From: an uncultured Clostridia bacterium
GTDB lineage: Bacteria; Bacillota; Clostridia; Christensenellales; Borkfalkiaceae
DNA length: 55,743 nucleotides
Direction: 5' to 3'
Assembly: GCA_947624225.1 (NCBI GenBank)
Contig: CANQJF010000008.1
Location: 1-55,743, forward strand
Shown: in pieces, positions 1 through 7,351 of the stretch
How positions within the stretch are numbered: the stretch's first letter is position 1
How the letters are laid out: each line of letters opens with the position of its first letter
Notes under the pieces: generated by a model
The model's database searches: none
What the model was told of the DNA's origin: nothing
Seen by the model: the letters and a program-made list of their open reading frames with translations, nothing else
Made by a program: the position numbers and the translations under genes

Positions 1-91
1 TGCTTTCCGGCAAGGGCGGCGAATGCCGTGCATTTTACCCTTGCCAGAAAGTGCGGTTTCGTTTAAGCTCCGCAGACGAAAGCAAAAAAGA

Positions 92-220
92 TTATTTGCC
101 ATTTTGGGAAAGCCGTTGTATGTGGGCATAAAGCGCGGTATAAAACGCCACCCGCTCATGTTCCGATAAGTCGTCCGCTGTCGGCTCTCCGAAAGTTTTT
201 ACCTTGATTTTTTGTTTCAT
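92..220 (-). CDS. small hypothetical protein (42 aa)
   Basis: A 42-residue charged protein starting MKQKIKVKTFGEPTADDL. I use the ATG at 218-220 because GGGAGGTG lies just upstream on the minus strand; the reading frame stays open further upstream, but that part is repeat DNA. No signal peptide or membrane segment is visible. The leader belongs to a fourfold tandem repeat (228-530). Downstream on the same strand an ATG at 31-33 opens a frame that leaves the window, so this may be the first gene of an operon cut off here. Small proteins of this kind occur beside recombinases of integrated elements, but that link is a guess. No function assigned. Confidence 0.5.
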   Translation of the reverse strand: MKQKIKVKTFGEPTADDLSEHERVAFYTALYAHIQRLSQNGK

Positions 221-227
221 CAAAAAC

Positions 228-530
228 ACCTCCCACTTATAAGCGGCGAGACCCCCATAAAAGTTAAGAGGTTTGGGAAAATTTCCGCAAAATTTTTTGC
301 TTTCCACAATGCCCCTCACTTATAAGCGTTGAAAACCGCTTTTCGTTAGGGTATTTTGCGAAAGTTTTTTGTCTGAACGCAAAACACCCTCCATAAGTTA
401 GCCACGAAAAATGCCTTTTGGCGGGGTATTGGGTGAAAGAAATTTTGCACTGCCCACAATGCCCCTCCATAAGATAGCCACTGGAAAGACGGTTTGACAG
501 GGTATTTCCCCGAAAAATTTTGAGACAAAA
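228..530 (-). repeat. four imperfect ~75-bp tandem repeats in a leader region
   Basis: Read on the minus strand, four units of about 72-78 bp follow each other (roughly 455-530, 383-454, 305-382 and 228-304). Each has a purine-rich GGAGGG/GAGGGG block, then an A/T-rich stretch with GAAA and TTTTGC, then a TACCC- or CCAAA-like block. The last unit supplies the Shine-Dalgarno of the small gene at 92-220. The other three units lack a following start codon and gene. The units are clearly related but diverged. Confidence 0.6.
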
Positions 531-703
531 AGAAAAGCCGCGGAAGCAGGCGGACTGCCCGCTGCCGCGACCGGAACAAAAACAATGCAAAGAAAGGTAC
601 AATCAAAAAAGACCGCCGCGACCAAGCGGCGGATCGCCAAGCGGTTCAGCGGCGGCCGCCGCTTCGCGCGGCTTTTGATGACTTTCTTTTCTGGTTTTTT
701 CGG

Positions 704-765
704 TTTGGCGGGTGCTTGACCGCGCCGCGAAGCGGCGCGCTCGTTTTAGTCAAGCACCCGCCAAA
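704..765. repeat. nested perfect inverted repeat (cruciform-like)
   Basis: A 17-bp arm (704-720) is matched perfectly by its reverse complement (749-765). Between the arms lies a second perfect 8-bp hairpin, CGCGCCGC-GAA-GCGGCGCG (721-739), and nine unpaired bases. It sits between the small gene on the left and the restriction-modification promoter on the right. No strong T-tract follows, so it is not a standard terminator. The stretch 531-703 has GC-rich short palindromes and no convincing gene. Confidence 0.7.
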
Positions 766-795
766 GTGCCATTTTGATTTTTTGCATGATTCGAC

Positions 796-824
796 TTGAA
801 AAAAACGACGATATATGCTATAAT
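796..824 (+). promoter_or_regulatory. sigma-A promoter of the MjaI-like RM cassette
   Basis: TTGAAA at 796-801, a 17-base spacer, then a perfect TATAAT at 819-824. It lies 26 bases before the methyltransferase start and points into it. Confidence 0.75.
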
Positions 825-850
825 AAGATTATAGAATTTGGGAAACGAGT

Positions 851-2122
851 ATGACACATCATAAAATCGTTTTGGGCGATAGCCGCTCTCTGAAACAAAT
901 TAAAGATAAATCGGTACAGTTGATTATCACTTCGCCGCCCTATTGGCAATTGAAAGATTATGGGGCAGTGAATCAAATCGGTTTTAACGACAGCTATGAG
1001 GAGTACATCAATAATCTCAATTTGGTGTGGAAGGAATGTTACCGCGTACTTTCCGATGGTTGCCGCCTGTGTATCAATATTGGTGATCAATTTGCGCGTT
1101 CGGTTTATTATGGGAGATATAAAGTGATCCCCATAAGAACGGAGATTATCAGATGTTGCGAAGCCTTGGGAATGGACTACATGGGCGCAATCATCTGGCA
1201 AAAAGCCACCACCATGAATACAACCGGCGGCGGAGCCGTCATGGGAAGTTTTCCCTATCCTCGGAATGGCATTTTGAAAATGGACTACGAGTTTATTCTT
1301 ATTTTTAAGAAACTCGGAACGCCGCCCAAAGTCATCGGCGAACAAAAACAAAAATCCATTCTGACAAATGAGGAATGGTCGCAATACTTCTCCTCACATT
1401 GGAATTTCAACGGCGTAAAGCAGTTGGAGCATATCGCAATGTTCCCTGAAGAACTACCAAAGCGGCTCATTAAGATGTTTTCGTTTTACGGAGAGACTGT
1501 CCTCGATCCATTTGCGGGGAGCGGAACGACATCTTTAGCCGCAATGCATTTAGGTAGAAATTCTATCGCTTATGAAATCAACGAAGCATTTATCCCTGTT
1601 ATTCAAGAAAAATTAGGCGGCGATTTGCTTACACGGCAAAATGAGGTTTCGATAGTCAGAGATGAAGTTGCTCCCGATTTCTCATTCGAGGAGTTACCCT
1701 ACATCTTCAATGACCCGCATAAAATGGATAAAAAAATCGACGTTAAGTCGCTTCAATTCGGTTCAAGGATAGGCGCAGAGCGTACACAAAAAGAAGAATT
1801 GTTTGGGGTGAAAGAGGTCTTATCCCCCGAAGATATTTTGCTTTCATCAGGACTTAAAGTCAAATTACTCGGCGTAAAGACTAATCCTTTTGAATCTGCA
1901 AAAGCGATAGAATTTTTGCAAGACAAATTCAGAAAGAGAAAGGTCTATCTTAAATTTGATTCTACCAAGTACGATGAGGACGGCAACTTGCTTTGCTATT
2001 TGTATCTTGATAATCGCACTTTTGTGAACGCGCATTTGATACGAACAAGGTATGTAGAAGTTGATACATCAATCGAATACAAATATAAGAAAAAATTTAT
2101 TGAGGTATATGCAAATGGCTAA
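851..2122 (+). CDS. type II DNA methyltransferase, beta-class (N4-cytosine type), with SNase-like C-terminal domain
   Basis: Modification enzyme of a restriction-modification pair. Motif IV is TSPPYW at residues 27-32 and the AdoMet-binding motif I is DPFAGSG at 219-225; this catalytic-first order is the beta arrangement, and SPPY is typical of N4-cytosine enzymes. The last ~90 residues (about 330-420) read like a staphylococcal-nuclease fold (LKVKLLGVKTN, then a FD-x-T-x-YDEDGNLLCYLY-like stretch, then FVNAHLIRTRY). The family's catalytic Arg/Glu/Arg are replaced by Lys, Pro and Asn, so this part is probably structural or DNA-binding. GGGAAACGAG precedes the ATG. The gene overlaps the next by 8 bases, which fits coupled expression with the cognate nuclease. 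It is AT-richer than the rest of the window. Confidence 0.85.
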   Translation: MTHHKIVLGDSRSLKQIKDKSVQLIITSPPYWQLKDYGAVNQIGFNDSYEEYINNLNLVWKECYRVLSDGCRLCINIGDQFARSVYYGRYKVIPIRTEIIRCCEALGMDYMGAIIWQKATTMNTTGGGAVMGSFPYPRNGILKMDYEFILIFKKLGTPPKVIGEQKQKSILTNEEWSQYFSSHWNFNGVKQLEHIAMFPEELPKRLIKMFSFYGETVLDPFAGSGTTSLAAMHLGRNSIAYEINEAFIPVIQEKLGGDLLTRQNEVSIVRDEVAPDFSFEELPYIFNDPHKMDKKIDVKSLQFGSRIGAERTQKEELFGVKEVLSPEDILLSSGLKVKLLGVKTNPFESAKAIEFLQDKFRKRKVYLKFDSTKYDEDGNLLCYLYLDNRTFVNAHLIRTRYVEVDTSIEYKYKKKFIEVYANG

Positions 2123-2747
2123 AGAATGGATTTTGAACAGCGCAACAAACAGGTTTCAGTTGAACTTTAAGCGGAACGTCGGGGCAACATCCGAGGCGAT
2201 TAGAAAGTGTGCGCCGAAGTCGCTTGAGGAATGGCAAACGTATTACTTTGAGAATGTTCGTTCTGAAGAACACATTGTTGAGTTAGGGAAAAAGTTATAT
2301 GTAAAAATCACGGAGGTCTTGGTTGCCGAAATAGAAGAGGTAACGGAAGAAGATTGCATCAACTTCATTAAAGAGTTGGTTATTGACCGCACTTACGACG
2401 GTTATGTGCGTGAAATCAAAACAATTTATGAGCAATTGCAAGAAATTCTGCGAGTTCCTATAAAGCCTGCGCCCGACGAATGGGACCGATTGTTCAATGT
2501 TGATTTCTATATTGAAATCAACGGAAAATTCATCGGCTTGCAAATTAAACCTGTATCGCAAGTATCAAGCATTCCCGAAATCTACAAAGAGCGCGAGATT
2601 CAACATTCCACCCATATAAAGTTTACGCAACAATATGGCGGAAAAGTATTTTACTTATTCTCCTGCAAATCGGGCGACAAGAAAATCATCGTTAACACCG
2701 AAGTGATTGACGAAATCAAAGAAGAAATTGATCGTTTAAGTAATTAG
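2115..2747 (+). CDS. MjaI-family type II restriction endonuclease
   Basis: A 210-residue protein starting MAKEWILNSATNRFQLNFKR, which I recognise as the RE_MjaI family (Pfam PF09568). I chose the ATG at 2115, inside the methyltransferase's last codons, because the family's conserved sequence begins there; the frame extends 18 codons upstream but reads as shadow. The likely PD-(D/E)XK core is D130 in FNVDFYIEI and Q143-I-K145 in GLQIKPV. MjaI cuts CTAG and its methyltransferase modifies N4-cytosine, which matches the neighbouring gene. That this enzyme also reads CTAG is an inference from family membership. It overlaps the methyltransferase by 8 bp. Confidence 0.8.
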   Translation: MAKEWILNSATNRFQLNFKRNVGATSEAIRKCAPKSLEEWQTYYFENVRSEEHIVELGKKLYVKITEVLVAEIEEVTEEDCINFIKELVIDRTYDGYVREIKTIYEQLQEILRVPIKPAPDEWDRLFNVDFYIEINGKFIGLQIKPVSQVSSIPEIYKEREIQHSTHIKFTQQYGGKVFYLFSCKSGDKKIIVNTEVIDEIKEEIDRLSN

Positions 2748-2794
2748 ACAGTCGTGAAAAATCTTTATTTGTATTTAATTCAAGGTGACATAAT

Positions 2795-4822
2795 ATGGCA
2801 GACATGAAAACTATGGAGTTAAGCGTGAAGAATCAGAGCGTTGAAACTTCAGGCTTGACTAAAGACTATAAAGAGGCTATTTGCGAATATATTTGGAATA
2901 GTTTTGAGGCAAATGCTACCGAGGTCAAGGTTTCGTTTATCCCCAATGCCACACAAGAAGGGATTGAATCTATCACGATTAGCGATAATGGAGATGGAAT
3001 AAATTTCGACGAGTTAGAAGATACTTTCGGAGCTTTTTTGGTCTCTAAGAAAAATAGTTTTTCTCTTAAGCCCAAAACAAAAGCCAATAAAGGGAAAGGG
3101 CGATTTTCATTTTGTTTATTTGCCACTCAAGCAGAATGGATAACAAGATATAAATGCGAAAATATTATCCGTCAATATAGAATTGTTTTGCATGACCTTG
3201 ATAAGCAAAATTTAGCATACACAGAACCTGAGGAGGATACTACTGCAGCAAGTACGGGAACAGTTGTCACCCTTAGTAATATTAGTAATCTTCATCCATG
3301 CGATTTAAGTCATGAAAATCTGGAAGAGTATTTTTTGACTGAATTTGCATGGTTTCTGTATCTTCACAAAGAAAAGCACTTAAAATTAATTCTTAATGGT
3401 GCAGAAATTGATTACTCAAAGTTGATTAATAATGAGTTAAGTAAAACCGAAGTATATGTAATTGAAAGTTATTCCTTTCAAATAAATCTCATCGTTTGGA
3501 GAAAAAAGATCTCGGAAAAGTTTTGTTGTTATTATCTCAATGCAAACGATATTTTACGCGGACTTGATACCACTACCTTTAATCGCAATACTGTTGATTT
3601 TAATCATAGCGTCTTCATCAAATCCGCATTTTTTACAGAAACCTTTGATGCCGATTCGCTTTCTGATGATCCCGTTCAAGTGCAGTTCGGACAGGGCGAG
3701 GAGTATTTTTCGGTACTAAAGAAATTAAAAAAATTTACACAAGATTTGATAAGCAGCCAACTCGCTCTTTATATGGCAGGAAAAGCCGATGAAGAGATCG
3801 ACAAGATGATTAAGGAGCGCAAGACCTTTCCTCGTTTCTCTGATGATGCTTATGGCAAATTGAGAAAAGCAGATTTGGTGCGTGTAACAAAGGAGATTTA
3901 TTGTACTGAGCCACGAATCTTTTACAAATTGAAAGAGGTGCAGGAAAAATCCCTATTGGCATTTCTAAATCTATTGCTCAGTTCAGAAGAACGGGAAAAT
4001 ATTTTAGTGGTCATAGAACAAATAGTAAATTTGTCCGCAGATCAAAGAAGACGCTTGGCAGATTTACTACAAAAGTCAAAATTAGAACATATCATTGACA
4101 CCATACATTTTGTAGAAAGCAGATATGAGGTAATTGAGGTACTTAAGCATTTAGTATATGATCTATCGGTTTTCACTACTGAAAGACATCATATCCAAAC
4201 CATAGTAGAGCAACACTATTGGATTTTCGGAGAACACTACGCTTTAGCAAGTGCAGATGTACCTATGCAAAAAGCCTTAGAAGGGTATTTGAATATTTTA
4301 TATGGGGCACATAAACCCCAAGAGTCGTTAGCTCCCGACGAAGAGCAAAATCGGAGAATGGATATTTTTCTTTGCGGAGCGAGCAGAGGTGAAGACTCAT
4401 TTGAAAATGCTTTAGAAGAGAACATAATCGTTGAGCTTAAGGCACCGAAAGTGCCGTTGTCTGTTAAAGTTTTGCGCCAAATTGAGGACTATATGCGATT
4501 CATTCGCAGGCAACCACAGTTTAATAGTATTCAAAGAAGATGGAAGTTCATTGCGGTATGTAATGAAGTTGATGAAGATGTAAAAGCATACTATAAAGAG
4601 CATGAAAGCAAAGGCAAGATTGGACTTGTCCGATGCTTAGAGAATTTTGAGATTTACGCTCTAACTTGGGATGATGTTTTCAAAAACTTCGACTTACGAC
4701 ATGGTTTCATGTTAGATAAGCTTAAGTTTAATAGGGATCAATTGACTTCTGAACTTTCCGCATTGGAAAAGTCACGTGAAACAGCAGATGAACTAACTAA
4801 AAAAATTACGATTTCAAATTGA
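2795..4822 (+). CDS. GHKL-type ATPase fused to a PD-(D/E)XK (Shedu-like) nuclease domain
   Basis: Third gene of the cassette, 675 residues, with AAGGTGA before the ATG. The N-terminus is a Bergerat/GHKL ATPase: N-box E31-x3-N35 in EYIWNSFEANA, then D64-N-G-D-G68, then a glycine-rich lid at about 98-106 (NKGKGRFSF). This is the layout of Hsp90/MutL/MORC proteins. The middle is helical and unassigned. Near the C-terminus D523 (RRMDIFLCG) and E547-L-K549 (IIVELKAP) with a following QI-x2-Y form a nuclease-like signature resembling the DUF4263/Shedu group. Prokaryotic MORC-type ATPases are known to travel with restriction systems. A role as ATP-gated helper nuclease or second line of defence is inferred. 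Confidence 0.75.
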   Translation: MADMKTMELSVKNQSVETSGLTKDYKEAICEYIWNSFEANATEVKVSFIPNATQEGIESITISDNGDGINFDELEDTFGAFLVSKKNSFSLKPKTKANKGKGRFSFCLFATQAEWITRYKCENIIRQYRIVLHDLDKQNLAYTEPEEDTTAASTGTVVTLSNISNLHPCDLSHENLEEYFLTEFAWFLYLHKEKHLKLILNGAEIDYSKLINNELSKTEVYVIESYSFQINLIVWRKKISEKFCCYYLNANDILRGLDTTTFNRNTVDFNHSVFIKSAFFTETFDADSLSDDPVQVQFGQGEEYFSVLKKLKKFTQDLISSQLALYMAGKADEEIDKMIKERKTFPRFSDDAYGKLRKADLVRVTKEIYCTEPRIFYKLKEVQEKSLLAFLNLLLSSEERENILVVIEQIVNLSADQRRRLADLLQKSKLEHIIDTIHFVESRYEVIEVLKHLVYDLSVFTTERHHIQTIVEQHYWIFGEHYALASADVPMQKALEGYLNILYGAHKPQESLAPDEEQNRRMDIFLCGASRGEDSFENALEENIIVELKAPKVPLSVKVLRQIEDYMRFIRRQPQFNSIQRRWKFIAVCNEVDEDVKAYYKEHESKGKIGLVRCLENFEIYALTWDDVFKNFDLRHGFMLDKLKFNRDQLTSELSALEKSRETADELTKKITISN

Positions 4823-4852
4823 AAATCGGATTAGACACTTCGCGGCTCACCA

Positions 4853-4889
4853 AAAAAAGCGCGTTTTTTAAGAAAATTCGCGCTTTTTT
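4853..4889 (+). terminator. intrinsic terminator after the MjaI-like cassette
   Basis: Perfect stem AAAAAAGCGCG (4853-4863) with CGCGCTTTTTT (4879-4889), ending in a T-run. It lies 30 bases after the GHKL gene and works in either direction. Confidence 0.8.
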
Positions 4890-4936
4890 ACTTAATTTTT
4901 CCTCTAAAAATGCTTTTTCTTACTCTCTATTCCCAA

Positions 4937-4969
4937 CTCTGCCCCCAAATTTTGAGGGCAGAGATTTTT
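4937..4969 (+). terminator. second hairpin with T-run
   Basis: CTCTGCCC (4937-4944) pairs with GGGCAGAG (4956-4963), followed by ATTTTTG. It could back up the first terminator. The remaining stretch to 5148 shows no gene or clear signal. Confidence 0.5.
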
Positions 4970-5148
4970 GTTATGGCCGGGCCGAGGAATGTCTCTCGCG
5001 GTGATGCGACGCGTGGATGCACGAGCTCGGAGACCATTCTCCCTCATCTCCTTGCAAAAAGCATGCGGAACATGAGCCCGACCGCCGTCTATCGGCACAA
5101 TGCAGGTGAGCGGCTGCGGCGACGCACAGAGTTGCTTTCCTGCCCCTC

Positions 5149-6246
5149 TCATTTCTTAAAAATATCGCTCAGCAGCTTCCATGCCTCCGAATGGATGTCG
5201 TCGCTGTACGCTTCCGTGCAGATGCAAAGTTCTTCGCTCTGCTTGTCAAAGCGCACGAAACCGCCCTTTAAGGCATGCTTTTCAAGATAGGCGCGAAGCA
5301 CTTCGAACTTTTTCGGCGAAAAGACATCGATATCCTCGCTTGCGCCCGTGCGGTCGAAGCCGCCCTTGGTCTCGACGATCCATGTCTCGCCGCCGACGGA
5401 TAGAATGTAATCGGGATAGAAGAGCTTTTGCTTCTTGCCGTTGTCCCGATAGACGATGGAAAAATATTCCTCCCCCTTGTCCCCGTTCTTATAGAACCAC
5501 TCCACCGCGGAGCAGTTTTCGCAAAATTTCTCGAATTTCTTCTCGGAGGAAGAGCGCGGCTCGGCCGAGAGCAGGTAGCCTTGATACACGTTCTTCACGC
5601 TCTCCGTTTGCACTTTGCTCGTGATATCGTAAGTGAACGACACGCTGTGCGGGAAGTAGAATGGCTTTTCGGAAACCATAGCGGGAACGAGCGACCCCTG
5701 CGCCAAGTTTGCCGCCATGGCCTCCCGGCAGACTTGCCGAAGCGCGTTCATGTTGTTGATGACAAAGGCATAGAGTTCGCGCACGGTCAAATTGAGCACC
5801 TGCCCCGCATAGGAGTACTTGTCCGAAAACAGCTTTCCGATGATGGTGTTCATCTTGGCGTATTCCATGCCGATGTCAAGTCCGATCTGCCCGACGCGAT
5901 GATGATATTCGCGGCCGTGAATGTGCGTGTTGAGGGGCTCCATGATCTCAATTGCGTTGAGCCTGTCCCTTTCGGAGAGCTCCCAGATCATGGCGACTTT
6001 CCCCGAATAGGTATAGCGCACGATGTTGTCGGAAAAGATAAATCCCCTGCTTTGCAGTTTCAGCTTGTTCTGCTTCTTGTCGCCCGTCAGCCCATAAGTC
6101 GCCTTTAAGTACGCCGAGATGGCGGCAAGAGCCTTGCGGGAATCGCGCATGTCCGTTACCATCGTCCTCTGTTCTTTGGTGAGGGTGAACGCTTTATGCT
6201 CGTTTTTGAGGAATAGCGTCTTGGCGTCCAACGCGCTCTTGCCCAT
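5149..6246 (-). CDS. type III restriction subunit Res, C-terminal nuclease part (downstream of in-frame stop)
   Basis: Continuation, in the same reading frame, of the helicase part at 6295-7350; only a TGA at 6295-6297 and 16 codons separate the two. The 365 residues from ATG 6244-6246 carry a PD-(D/E)XK endonuclease core near the end: P278-D279 in FYPDYIL, then E292-T-K294 in WIVETKGG, as in type III Res proteins. There is no good ribosome-binding site before this ATG, so independent translation is doubtful. Without the ATPase half it should not cut. The stop codon is TGA at 5149-5151, which shows that TGA ends translation in this very gene. Confidence 0.75.
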   Translation of the reverse strand: MGKSALDAKTLFLKNEHKAFTLTKEQRTMVTDMRDSRKALAAISAYLKATYGLTGDKKQNKLKLQSRGFIFSDNIVRYTYSGKVAMIWELSERDRLNAIEIMEPLNTHIHGREYHHRVGQIGLDIGMEYAKMNTIIGKLFSDKYSYAGQVLNLTVRELYAFVINNMNALRQVCREAMAANLAQGSLVPAMVSEKPFYFPHSVSFTYDITSKVQTESVKNVYQGYLLSAEPRSSSEKKFEKFCENCSAVEWFYKNGDKGEEYFSIVYRDNGKKQKLFYPDYILSVGGETWIVETKGGFDRTGASEDIDVFSPKKFEVLRAYLEKHALKGGFVRFDKQSEELCICTEAYSDDIHSEAWKLLSDIFKK

Positions 6247-6294
6247 GCTCGCCTTGACGCCCTGCGTAAACGTGCTGTCGAATGTGTAGAGATA

Positions 6295-6297
6295 TCA
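6295..6297 (-). other. in-frame premature TGA within res
   Basis: The codons around it read D-L-L-D-S-stop-Y-L-Y-T-F-D. The frame is open on both sides with conserved sequence, so this is a nonsense change and not a frameshift. A cysteine codon (TGC or TGT) one substitution away is the likely ancestor. Confidence 0.8.
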
Positions 6298-7350
6298 ACT
6301 ATCGAGAAGATCAACGCCATAGTGCTTTGCCTCGGGCATGCGGCGGATGCGGCCAATCGTCTGCACTTCGAAAGTTTCGTCCATATTCTCCCGCAACTTG
6401 ACGAGAATGTGGGCGCGGGGGCAGTCCCACCCCGTGGCTACTGCCTGTTTGATGATGACCGCGACCGTGGCGGCATCGTTCTCGGAAATATATTCGAGAT
6501 TTTCGTGCCGGTCGGAAAGCCACACGGCAAGCGTGCCCGCTTCGTATGTAATCCCGTTCTTCTCGAAATATCGCTCCACAACGTCCAAAAGTAGGTCGGA
6601 ATTGTTCGGGAGCTGTACGATGATGAGCGGGTTGATATCTGCTTTTTTGTTGAGGAATGCCGCGCGGAGTTCCCGCTGTTTTTCCAGGGCACGCCCGAGA
6701 AGATATTCCGTTTGATTCCCTGTTTGGATCACTTGGGGGAAATTCTCGTTGATGACGAGCAGTTTTTTGATCAATCCCTCGGCAATGACCTTTTCCTCGG
6801 GGATCTCTATGAGTTTTGCCCGTTTATCGAGGAGGGGTGTCGCCGAACAGCGAATGATCTTGTCGGTGCGAAAGAGCTGCACGATCGCATCCGCCTTTTC
6901 GGTAAAGTTTTGATGGCTTTCGTCGATGATGACCTTGAACGATAGCCCCGCGTCTTGCGCCCTTTCGATCCACTCCAAAAAATTGGTGCGCTCGCTGTCT
7001 TTCAAGGCATTGTTGCCTTTCTTCGTCAGTTTTTCCCAGTTGATGAAGCAGGCGTCATTTTCCGCAAAGCCGCCCGTCATGATGTCGGAAAGCAACTTTG
7101 TCTGTGCATTGTGGATGTATTTATCCATTTTTGCCTTGCTCTGTTCTTCGAGGTTGCCCTTGCCGGGGGTGAGCCAGACGAACACGGTCTTTGCGTGCCC
7201 TTTCATGTATTCATCCATGAAGTGGGTCAGAATGATGGTCTTTCCGCTCCCCGTGGGGCTCTTTAAGATGATGTCGCGGACGCTCTCTTCCATGCTTTCA
7301 AGTAGCTGCCCTATCGCTTCCAATTGGAATTCTGCCAAGGTAATGTTCAT
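6295..7350 (-). CDS. type III restriction subunit Res, N-terminal helicase part, ended by premature TGA
   Basis: 351 residues of a superfamily 2 DNA translocase: Walker A SPTGSGKT (31-38), Walker B D143-E-S-H146, motif III S-A-T (169-171), and motif VI near the end (IGRIRRMP). Translation stops at TGA 6295-6297, yet the frame beyond reads YLYTFDSTFTQGVKAS and then the nuclease part, so one substitution has split a ~733-codon gene. The start ATG (7348-7350) lies one base after the mod stop codon, so mod and res form one operon. As it stands, the system would methylate but probably not restrict, unless the stop is read through or is a sequencing error. Confidence 0.8.
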   Translation of the reverse strand: MNITLAEFQLEAIGQLLESMEESVRDIILKSPTGSGKTIILTHFMDEYMKGHAKTVFVWLTPGKGNLEEQSKAKMDKYIHNAQTKLLSDIMTGGFAENDACFINWEKLTKKGNNALKDSERTNFLEWIERAQDAGLSFKVIIDESHQNFTEKADAIVQLFRTDKIIRCSATPLLDKRAKLIEIPEEKVIAEGLIKKLLVINENFPQVIQTGNQTEYLLGRALEKQRELRAAFLNKKADINPLIIVQLPNNSDLLLDVVERYFEKNGITYEAGTLAVWLSDRHENLEYISENDAATVAVIIKQAVATGWDCPRAHILVKLRENMDETFEVQTIGRIRRMPEAKHYGVDLLDS

Positions 7351-7351
7351 A

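Noticed and set aside
4904-5152. Short frames between the GHKL gene and res
   Set aside because: No ribosome-binding site, no recognisable protein, and they overlap a hairpin terminator.
6295-6297. Selenocysteine or a reassigned TGA codon
   Set aside because: TGA is used as a normal stop by many genes here, including the end of the same frame. No convincing selenocysteine-insertion hairpin follows, and the family position is not a known selenocysteine site.
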